Below, one piece after another: positions 41,460 to 48,822 of a stretch of 64,000 nt of DNA. Every line of letters starts with the position of its first letter. The first letter of the stretch is position 1. The stretch lies in NCBI GenBank assembly GCA_900314485.1, contig OMVL01000003.1:33149-97148 (forward strand), written 5' to 3'. This DNA comes from an uncultured Eubacteriales bacterium (lineage in GTDB: Bacteria; Bacillota; Clostridia; Oscillospirales; Oscillospiraceae). The notes beneath the pieces were generated by a model that did not search any database, was not told the origin of the DNA, and saw only the letters and a list, made by a program, of their open reading frames with translations. The translations under genes and the position numbers were made by a program.

Positions 41460-42314
41460 ATGAACATGAAAAAGACATTTGCCCCTCAGCTGCTGGCTCT
41501 TTGCCTGGCCCTTGTGACACTGCTTTCTCTGGCCGGCTGCAAGCAGGCGGAGACCGGCGACACCCCCGATTCCCGGACTCCCGCTGAGGAGAGCGTCCAG
41601 GAACCCGCCGATCAGCAGGAGACTGAGCTGGCAGCAGAGCCGGAGACGGATATCCGCACGGTGACCTTCTATGACTCCGACGGCGAGACGGTGCTCAACA
41701 CCGTAGAGGTGCCGCTGGGCGAGACGGTCCAGCCGGAGAACGCGGAGAAGGATGGCTATACCTTCGTCGGTTGGTTTGCAACACCGAAGCTGGTTCGGGA
41801 GTTTGACTTCACCAAGGCCATCCGGGAGGACACCGCTGTCTACGCCGGCTTTGCATCTCAGATGGAGGATACACGGGAGTTTGCCATCCTTGGATTCGGC
41901 GCCAGTCCTCTGCTGGCAGAGTCCAACTGGGGCGCTGTCATCAATGACGAGCATCGGATGACCAAGGAGGATGCGGAAGGGAAAAATGTCTACACCATCA
42001 CCGTGGATCTGGAAGAGGGCGACATGTTCCAGTTCGCCATTGACGGCACTTGGGCTGACCAGAGAGGCTTCGGGTACATTGAGGACGGCACGCTGGACGG
42101 CACCGAGTACCTGAAGGGCAACGCCGGCCTTGGCGGCGGCGACACAAGACGAGCCAATATTGAGGTGGCAGTCAGCGGCAACTACACCTTCACCCTCGTC
42201 ACCTATCCCGGGGAGGACAGCTATCTCACCACCGATCCCCAGTACACCGAGGAGGGGAAGGAAAACTTCAACGTCAACCCCTTCGACACCATCACCTGGA
42301 CCTACAACGGATAA
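41460..42314 (+). CDS. Surface lipoprotein with InlB-type repeat and predicted starch-binding domain
   Basis: 284 residues. Lipoprotein signal (LLALCLALVTLLSLAGC), a Glu/Thr/Pro-rich linker, then one InlB B-repeat/Flg_new unit (VTFYDSDGETVLNTVEVPLGETVQPENAEKDGYTFVGWF split over residues ~63-105), then a beta domain resembling SusE/SusF-type starch-binding modules (VYTITVDLEEGDMFQFAIDG and VAVSGNYTFTLVTYPGEDS). It sits in a maltodextrin locus behind LacI operators, so it likely holds starch fragments at the cell surface. ATG 41460 follows GGAAAGGAACG; 41466 is an alternative. Confidence 0.7.
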   Translation: MNMKKTFAPQLLALCLALVTLLSLAGCKQAETGDTPDSRTPAEESVQEPADQQETELAAEPETDIRTVTFYDSDGETVLNTVEVPLGETVQPENAEKDGYTFVGWFATPKLVREFDFTKAIREDTAVYAGFASQMEDTREFAILGFGASPLLAESNWGAVINDEHRMTKEDAEGKNVYTITVDLEEGDMFQFAIDGTWADQRGFGYIEDGTLDGTEYLKGNAGLGGGDTRRANIEVAVSGNYTFTLVTYPGEDSYLTTDPQYTEEGKENFNVNPFDTITWTYNG

Positions 42315-42320
42315 CAAAAC

Positions 42321-42355
42321 AGGCGGCGTCCCGGGTAGGCCGGGGAGCGCCGCCT
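42321..42355. terminator. Terminator-like hairpin between convergent genes
   Basis: AGGCGGCG (42321-42328) and CGCCGCCT (42348-42355) form an 8-bp GC stem; no long T run follows. It separates the lipoprotein gene from the convergent regulator gene. Confidence 0.6.
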
Positions 42356-42361
42356 GGAAGA

Positions 42362-43171
42362 TCAAAGATAGAGGTCGTGCTGAGAGATAGAGTCGTCCCT
42401 GTCGTAGGCAAGCTGAATGCACCGGAGCAGGAGATCTGCCTTCTCTTCTGTGACCGAGGGCAGAAGGAGGACGTTATGATCCCGACCCAGGATCTCTGCA
42501 ATGACGGGATCCGTCGTCAAGATGTTCTCCTCGGTGATGTCGGATAAGGCGTCGGCCTCGTTGATGAAAAAAAGATCCTTAAAATTCCGGCGAAGGAACA
42601 TCTCCTTTTCGTGATTCTTCGTTCCGAAGGCGACAAAGAGATAGCTCTCCCCGCGGAAGAATTCAGCGGCCTCCCGCTTCAACCGCTCCGGATCGCTGTT
42701 GATCTGGAAGAAAAGGGAGTCGTTGATAAAGCAATCCAGAGCGATGAGCGGGATGGAGTTGCAATCGCCCAGCCGGTAAAAGTACTCTGAGGGTACGTCG
42801 TAGCAGATAATGGCGTCGGCCTGATCGCACTTGTCCGGCTGGTCGGAGTTAAGGATGATGCACTCACAGTCCCGCTTCCGGAAATATTCTGTGAGATATT
42901 CCAGGGTCTGAAGCTGACTGGCCTTCTTCATCGGCGAGTCAGACCGAAAATAGGAGAAGGCATAGACCTGTTTCTTCTTCCCTGCCAGAGCTTGGGCCGC
43001 CTGGTTGGGGGAGTAGTTAAGCAGATTGATCACCTGCAGCACCTTGCGGCGCGTCTCCTCCGAGATGCGCAGATCGGTGCGGTTGTTGATCACGTAGGAG
43101 ACCGTTGCCACCGAGACGCCGGCTTCCCGGGCAATATCCTTGATTGTCACTTTTGATGTTTTATTTGACAC
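42362..43171 (-). CDS. LacI-family regulator of the maltodextrin locus
   Basis: 269 residues. Helix-turn-helix VTIKDIAREAGVSVATVSYVINN (written in two parts: residues 8-19 and 20-30) and the hinge NLLNYSPNQAAQALAG are standard for LacI/GalR proteins. The ligand domain is about 60 residues shorter than usual (typical total ~330), so the C-terminal lobe is reduced, yet the frame shows no sign of damage. The TTAAMCGGTTAA sites at 41317 and 41371 are its probable operators. Effector likely a maltodextrin. Confidence 0.82.
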   Translation of the reverse strand: MSNKTSKVTIKDIAREAGVSVATVSYVINNRTDLRISEETRRKVLQVINLLNYSPNQAAQALAGKKKQVYAFSYFRSDSPMKKASQLQTLEYLTEYFRKRDCECIILNSDQPDKCDQADAIICYDVPSEYFYRLGDCNSIPLIALDCFINDSLFFQINSDPERLKREAAEFFRGESYLFVAFGTKNHEKEMFLRRNFKDLFFINEADALSDITEENILTTDPVIAEILGRDHNVLLLPSVTEEKADLLLRCIQLAYDRDDSISQHDLYL

Positions 43172-43286
43172 GATTGGATTCCTCCCATACTGTTCGGGTC
43201 GTCATCGGCTTGGCTTCTGCGTTCCCGCTGCCGGTTTGGTCAGAGGCAATGGGGACGATTGCGGAAATCGGCAAAGGTCTCCCCTT

Positions 43287-43326
43287 GGCGCCGGCCCTCA
43301 CTTTTCACTTCGAGAGGGCCGGCGCC
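43287..43326. repeat. Strong 13-bp GC hairpin ahead of the amylase gene
   Basis: GGCGCCGGCCCTC (43287-43299) is repeated in inverse at 43314-43326 with a 14-nt loop. There is no T run on either side, so it may protect mRNA or act as a site rather than a terminator. The rest of 43172-43386 shows nothing else. Confidence 0.55.
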
Positions 43327-43386
43327 GCTTCATAAACACTAACAGACCCACAGCACAATGTCAACCAAGAAAATGGAGAAAACGCA

Positions 43387-45096
43387 ATGAATGAATATGC
43401 GCTGTTACATATCCCGGATTCCAGATTCTGCTTTGCGGTAAGCGAGCGGGAAGTCGTCCTTCGGCTCCGCGCGGCAAAGGAAGATAAGGCAGTTCGGGTG
43501 TTTCTGGTATATGGCGAAAAATATGGCTATCAAAACCGGCAAAGGGAGACAGAGATGGAGATCTGTTATACCGACCGGCTGTACAACTACTATGAAAAAA
43601 AGCTGACGCTGACAGACGTCCGGCTGGCCTATGTCTTCCGCCTGGAGGAGGGAGATCGGATATGCTGGTTTAGCGAGGACGGTTTGACGGAGACCTATGA
43701 CTTCCAGCTCAGCTTCTACAATTTCTTTCAGCTGCCCTACATCAACCCCAACGACGTCATGCCTGTGGTACAATGGATGGAGGACACGGTATTTTACCAG
43801 ATCTTTGTAGACCGTTTTTATCGGGGAGACTGGGTAAAGGACGATTCCTACATCACAATGCCCTGGGGCGGAAAGCCCACCCCGAAGAATTTTGCGGGCG
43901 GCGATCTGAAGGGGATTACCGAAAAGCTGGATTACCTGCAAAAGCTGGGCGTGGGGGGCATCTACCTGACCCCGATCTTCTGCTCTGACAGCAATCACAA
44001 ATATGACATCTCCGACTACAAGCGGGTAGACCCCCAGTTCGGAACCAATGAGGACCTGAAACAACTGGTCAAGGCCGCCCACAGCCGGGGTATCCGGGTG
44101 GTGCTGGACGCGGTCTTTAACCATTGCAGCGAGCATCTGGCCCAGTTTCAGGATGTGTGCAGGCGGGGGAGAAAGTCTCCTTATCACAGCTGGTTTGTCA
44201 TTGACGGGGACCGGCCGGACCGGTCGAAGGGCAACTACGAGTGCTTTGCCGCCTGCGACTATATGCCCAAGCTGAACTCCGCTGACCCGTCTCTTCAGGA
44301 TTTCTTGCTGGATGTTGCCCTGTACTGGATCCGGGAGGCGGACATTGACGGCTGGCGGCTGGATGTGTCCGACGAGGTGTCCCACAGCTTCTGGCGGCGG
44401 TTCCGTCAGGCGGTGAAGGCGGAAAAGCCGGAGTGCCTCATTGTGGGAGAGAACTGGCACGATGCCTATCCCTATCTCATGGGCGACCAATACGACGGCA
44501 TTATGAACTACTCTGTCACCAAAGCCTGCCTGGACTGGTTTGCCAAAGAGACGCTGGACGCCAAGGGCATGGCGGAAAAGCTCAACAGCATTCTGATGCG
44601 CAATATCTGGCAGGTCAATCAGATGATGCTCAACTTGCTGGACTCTCACGACACCCTGCGGTTTTATACCGAGACAGGGAAAAATCGGGATCGCCTGCTG
44701 GCCGCCTTTGCCCTCCTGATCCTCCTGCCCGGAGCGGCCTGCCTGTATTACGGCACCGAGATCTGCATGGAGGGAGGCTTTGACCCGGACTCCCGCCGGT
44801 GCTTTGACTGGAACGAGGAGCACTGGGATATGGATGTGTGGCAGGCATTTCAGTCGCTCATCGCCCTGAAACGGCATCCCGCCCTCCGGGGCAGCGGCAT
44901 TTGTATCGCAGAGGAGGACGGCATGCTGGTCATCCGGCGGAGTAACAAAGGGAAATGCGTCTGGCTGTATATCAACCTGACGAAAGAGGAAAAACTGATA
45001 CCGGAGCGGGCGGGACAGACCCCGCTGCTCCATCGCCAGTGGGGAGAAAATCTGCTGCCGGACGGTTACGTGATCTATGAGGAGGATGTCAAATGA
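43387..45096 (+). CDS. GH13 alpha-glucan hydrolase (neopullulanase/cyclomaltodextrinase type)
   Basis: 569 residues, no signal peptide, so cytoplasmic. An N-terminal CBM34-like domain (~1-120) is followed by a GH13 barrel: region I VLDAVFNHC, region II DGWRLDVSDEV (Asp nucleophile), region III LIVGENWHD (Glu acid/base), region IV LLDSHDT (Asp). It would open cyclodextrins or cut imported maltodextrins. The stop overlaps the binding-protein start by 4 nt, tying it to the transporter. Confidence 0.9.
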   Translation: MNEYALLHIPDSRFCFAVSEREVVLRLRAAKEDKAVRVFLVYGEKYGYQNRQRETEMEICYTDRLYNYYEKKLTLTDVRLAYVFRLEEGDRICWFSEDGLTETYDFQLSFYNFFQLPYINPNDVMPVVQWMEDTVFYQIFVDRFYRGDWVKDDSYITMPWGGKPTPKNFAGGDLKGITEKLDYLQKLGVGGIYLTPIFCSDSNHKYDISDYKRVDPQFGTNEDLKQLVKAAHSRGIRVVLDAVFNHCSEHLAQFQDVCRRGRKSPYHSWFVIDGDRPDRSKGNYECFAACDYMPKLNSADPSLQDFLLDVALYWIREADIDGWRLDVSDEVSHSFWRRFRQAVKAEKPECLIVGENWHDAYPYLMGDQYDGIMNYSVTKACLDWFAKETLDAKGMAEKLNSILMRNIWQVNQMMLNLLDSHDTLRFYTETGKNRDRLLAAFALLILLPGAACLYYGTEICMEGGFDPDSRRCFDWNEEHWDMDVWQAFQSLIALKRHPALRGSGICIAEEDGMLVIRRSNKGKCVWLYINLTKEEKLIPERAGQTPLLHRQWGENLLPDGYVIYEEDVK

Positions 45097-46577
45097 AAAG
45101 AAAATGGTTGTCCCTGATGCTGGCGCTGGCCATGGTAACGAGCCTGCTCTCCGGCTGCGGGGGCGGAAACAGTGAGAGCGGCGGGACCGGCGAGCAGTCC
45201 CCAGACGCCGCTCCCTCTTCCACGGTGCAGAACACCATCTTTAACGGAGAGTTGGAGCAGAACATCACCATCCGGGTGCTGGAAAACGACACCGTTATCG
45301 CAAAGGGGTACTTCGCCGAGCTGATCGACGCCTTTAACGAGGCCTATGCGGACTACGGCATCGTGGCGGTAGACGCCAACATGGACCAGTATCTGGATCT
45401 TGCCAACGATGGCCCTTACGGCTACGGCCCGGACGTGCTGTATCAGGCAAACGACATCATCATGCAGTACGCCGAAGGCAAGCACGTCTATCCTCTCCCC
45501 ATTGAGCAGCTGGAATGCTATGACCAGATCCCCCAGTCCGCCTGGGACGCCTATGCCGCCACCATCGAAGGGACGGAATACTACTGCGGCGTGCCGGTGA
45601 ACATTCAGGCGCCCATGCTGTATTACCGGAAGGATCTCCTGCCGGAGAACTGGGAGAGCGAGTGGGATCAGGACGGGGACGGCGTGCCCGACATGACCCA
45701 GCGCTGGAGCGATCTGCTGGCCTTCTCTCAGGCAAGGCATGAGGGGGACAAGAACCTCTACGGCTATATGAAGTCCCTCGATGACGTCTACTTCTCCAGC
45801 GGCTTCCTCTTCTCCTACGGCGCCTATATCTTCGGCAATAACAACCGGGACACCGAGGACATCGGCTTTGCCGCCGGAGAGGCGGAAAAGGGCGCGTGGG
45901 TGCTCAGTCAGCTGGCCTCTGCCATGAATGAGGACTGCATTGATTCCACCATCACCACCAACGCCTACAGCCGCATGGCTGACGGCACCTATTTCGCCAC
46001 CATCACCACCCCGGATGTGTACTCCACCTTTATTGACGAACTGACCAAGACCTACATGGGCGAGGGACTGGATCAGGCTGCCGCCGAGGAGAAGGCAGTG
46101 GAAAATCTGGTCATGACCGGACTGCCCAAGCTGCCGGAGAGCGGCGACCTCTCCGACGAGAGCGCCGGACTCATCGACTCCAAGGCCATGGGCGGCATCA
46201 ACGGCTACGCCATCAGCGCCTACACTCAGTATCCCAACGCCTGCCTTGCCTTTGTGGAGTTCGCCACCGGCTATGACATGATCATGAAGCGCAGCGAAAT
46301 GCTGGGCATCGCTCCGGCGAGAGCGGACGCAGCTCAGGCGGCGGGGGAGACCTCCCAGCAGCTGTTTGACCGGCTGGAGCAGGGCAATATTATCATCATG
46401 CCCTCCGTCAAGGCCGTCGGCCAGATCTGGACGCCGGGTCAGACCTTCTTCATCGACCTTGCCAAGGATGTATTCCGGCCGGAGTCGGAGAAAAAATACA
46501 CTGATCTCTCTGCCATGAAGCAGGGATTGGAGGAGATGAGCCAGCAGATCTATGACGCTATCCACACGTTGAATTGA
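45093..46577 (+). CDS. Maltodextrin-type ABC substrate-binding lipoprotein
   Basis: 494 residues. Lipoprotein signal (KWLSLMLALAMVTSLLSGC) and a family 1 sugar-binding fold related to MalE/CycB, though about 80 residues longer through inserts in the middle (e.g. the DQDGDGVPDMTQRW loop, which looks like a calcium-binding DxDxDG site). The NINVQAPMLYYRKDLLP-like hinge (here VNIQAPMLYYRKDLLPE) is typical. Overlaps the GH13 gene and is followed by two permease genes. Confidence 0.87.
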   Translation: MKRKWLSLMLALAMVTSLLSGCGGGNSESGGTGEQSPDAAPSSTVQNTIFNGELEQNITIRVLENDTVIAKGYFAELIDAFNEAYADYGIVAVDANMDQYLDLANDGPYGYGPDVLYQANDIIMQYAEGKHVYPLPIEQLECYDQIPQSAWDAYAATIEGTEYYCGVPVNIQAPMLYYRKDLLPENWESEWDQDGDGVPDMTQRWSDLLAFSQARHEGDKNLYGYMKSLDDVYFSSGFLFSYGAYIFGNNNRDTEDIGFAAGEAEKGAWVLSQLASAMNEDCIDSTITTNAYSRMADGTYFATITTPDVYSTFIDELTKTYMGEGLDQAAAEEKAVENLVMTGLPKLPESGDLSDESAGLIDSKAMGGINGYAISAYTQYPNACLAFVEFATGYDMIMKRSEMLGIAPARADAAQAAGETSQQLFDRLEQGNIIIMPSVKAVGQIWTPGQTFFIDLAKDVFRPESEKKYTDLSAMKQGLEEMSQQIYDAIHTLN

Positions 46578-46594
46578 GAAAACAGGTGAGCGCT

Positions 46595-47911
46595 ATGGAA
46601 AAATGGAACGGCTTTTGTGAGGCGGCAAAAAACAGCAGCTGGAAGGTCAAACTCTCAGCAGTGGTGATGGGCGGCGGACAGCTGCTCTACGGCTGCTGGC
46701 AGAAGGGGCTTGTCTATCTGCTGGTAGAGCTGAGCGTCCTCTACTACTTCATCACCCGGGGCATCTCCGATCTCGTGGGATTCTTTACGTTGGGCACCCA
46801 GAAGGCGGATCCCTGGACGGGCACTGCGGGGGACAATTCTGTGGTCATGCTGCTCATGGGTATCTTCGCCTGGATTGTCATTGCTGTGTTCCTCTGCATC
46901 TATGTCAGCAATTTGAAGGACGCCTATGCCATTGAGCGGCGGGTAAAGGCGGGGGAGCAGCCCATCTCCTTCAAGGCGGAGCTGGCCCAGCTGCTGGATC
47001 GGAAATTCTATATCACGGCGCTGGCTCTGCCGGTGCTGGGCGTGTGTGTGTTTCATATTCTGCCCATCGTCTTTATGATCCTCATTGCCTTCACGAACTA
47101 CGGCGGCAGCATTGTCCCTCCGGAGCTGGTGGACTGGGTAGGCTTCCAGAACTTCGCCCAGCTGACTACCCTCTCCCGCTTTGCCCCCACCTTCTTCCGC
47201 ATCCTCGGCTGGAACGTGGTGTGGGCGGTGCTCTCCACCGGGCTGAATTACTTTGCCGGGCTGGGACTGGCGCTGCTCCTGAACAAGGACTGCGTCAGGG
47301 GCAAGGCATTTTGGCGGCTGTTTCCCATACTGGCCTACGCCATTCCGGGATTTATTACGCTCTTGGGCTTTAAGTTCATGTTCTCCTACGGCGGCCCCAT
47401 CAATCAGATCATACGGGACCTCGGCGGCACCGCCATCGGCTTTCTCGATCTGGACGCCAAGTGGTCCGCCCGGCTCATCGGACTTTTTGTCAACTGCTGG
47501 ATCAGCGTTCCCTCCATCATGCTGCTGGCCACCGGCCACCTTTCCAACCGGGATATGACCATCTATGAGTCGGCAAGGATCGACGGCGCCAACCGCTGGC
47601 ATCAGTTCAAGAGCCTGACCCTCCCCTACATGATCTTCACCACCACCCCGGTGATCCTCAGCCAGTTTGTCGGAAACTTCAACAACTTCGGCATCTTTTA
47701 CTTCCTGCGTGGCGGGCTGTATATGGATAACTACTTCCTCGCCAGCGACACCGACCTGCTCATCAACTGGCTGTACAATCTCTCCATCGACAACAATTAT
47801 TACAGCATCGGTGCTGCCATCAGCCTGGTCATCTTCCTGATTACCTCCACCATCTCCCTTGCGGTCTATGTCCGCTCCGCAGCCTTCAGAGAGGAGGACA
47901 CCTTCCAATGA
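46595..47911 (+). CDS. MalF-type sugar ABC permease
   Basis: 438 residues, about eight membrane helices. Two N-terminal helices with an intervening loop precede the permease core, as in MalF; the coupling EAA loop is ESARIDGANRWHQFKSLTLPYM. Start at 46595 (MEKWNGF) has AGGTGAG upstream; an earlier in-frame TTG exists. Overlaps the MalG-type gene by 4 nt. Confidence 0.88.
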   Translation: MEKWNGFCEAAKNSSWKVKLSAVVMGGGQLLYGCWQKGLVYLLVELSVLYYFITRGISDLVGFFTLGTQKADPWTGTAGDNSVVMLLMGIFAWIVIAVFLCIYVSNLKDAYAIERRVKAGEQPISFKAELAQLLDRKFYITALALPVLGVCVFHILPIVFMILIAFTNYGGSIVPPELVDWVGFQNFAQLTTLSRFAPTFFRILGWNVVWAVLSTGLNYFAGLGLALLLNKDCVRGKAFWRLFPILAYAIPGFITLLGFKFMFSYGGPINQIIRDLGGTAIGFLDLDAKWSARLIGLFVNCWISVPSIMLLATGHLSNRDMTIYESARIDGANRWHQFKSLTLPYMIFTTTPVILSQFVGNFNNFGIFYFLRGGLYMDNYFLASDTDLLINWLYNLSIDNNYYSIGAAISLVIFLITSTISLAVYVRSAAFREEDTFQ

Positions 47912-48747
47912 AACAGAACCGGAAAGCCGGACGCGTTGTGGATTCCGTGATTACCCATATTGTCCTGATTGTCGTCTGCTTCATCTTTTTCTTCCCCTGT
48001 CTCTGGCTCATCCTGGCCTCTTTCTCCAAGTCCGGCAGCATCTACTCCTTCCGGGGCTTTTTCCCCACGGAGTTCAGTCTGGATACCTTTAAAAAGCTGT
48101 TTACGGATACCACCATGTATAACTACCCCAAGTGGTTCCTCAATACGCTGGTGATTGCGCTGGGCAGCTGTGTGCTGGGCTCTTTCCTTACCGTCTTGAC
48201 GGCCTATACCATGTCCCGGTTTGACTTTAAGAGCCGGAAGACAATGATGAAGACCACCATGATCCTCGGCATGTTCCCCTCCTTTATGGGCATGACGGCG
48301 GTCTACCTGTTGATGACCCAGTTTGGCCTTATCAACCGTCTGTGGGGACTCATTCTCATCTATTCCGCAGGCGCTCCCATGGGCTACCTGACCCAGAAGG
48401 GCTATTTTGACACCATCCCCAAGGCAATTGACGAGGCGGCCAAGGTGGACGGAGCCACCAACTTCCAGATCTTCCGGAAGATCAATCTGCCCCTCTCCAA
48501 GCCCATGCTGGTCTATACCGCCCTCACCTCCTTCGCCTGGCCCTGGAGCGACTTTATCCTCCCCAAGCTGCTGCTCAAGGAGAAGGATCTGTACACCGTG
48601 GCAGTGGGCCTGATGAGTCTGGACGAGACGGAGTTCGCCCGGTTCGCCGCCGGCAGCGTCTTTATCGCAGTTCCGATTGTTGTCCTGTATTTCTCCCTTG
48701 TGAAGAATATGATCTCAGGTATGTCTGCCGGAGCGGTGAAGGGATAG
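47908..48747 (+). CDS. MalG-type sugar ABC permease
   Basis: 279 residues, six membrane helices. EAA loop DEAAKVDGATNFQIFRKINLPLSKP and the conserved end KNMISGMSAGAVKG are typical of MalG. It completes the maltodextrin transporter; the ATPase is missing here and is probably a shared MsmK-type protein. Confidence 0.9.
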   Translation: MKQNRKAGRVVDSVITHIVLIVVCFIFFFPCLWLILASFSKSGSIYSFRGFFPTEFSLDTFKKLFTDTTMYNYPKWFLNTLVIALGSCVLGSFLTVLTAYTMSRFDFKSRKTMMKTTMILGMFPSFMGMTAVYLLMTQFGLINRLWGLILIYSAGAPMGYLTQKGYFDTIPKAIDEAAKVDGATNFQIFRKINLPLSKPMLVYTALTSFAWPWSDFILPKLLLKEKDLYTVAVGLMSLDETEFARFAAGSVFIAVPIVVLYFSLVKNMISGMSAGAVKG

Positions 48748-48770
48748 ACAACTCAATCGAATATTTCGGC

Positions 48771-48804
48771 GAAACAGACTGTCGCACTTGTGGCAGTCTG
48801 TTTC
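48771..48804. terminator. Bidirectional terminator after the maltodextrin operon
   Basis: 11-bp stem GAAACAGACTG/CAGTCTGTTTC with a 12-nt loop, then CTTTTG. The convergent protease gene ends 19 nt away. Confidence 0.82.
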
Positions 48805-48822
48805 CTTTTGCGTGATGAAAGT

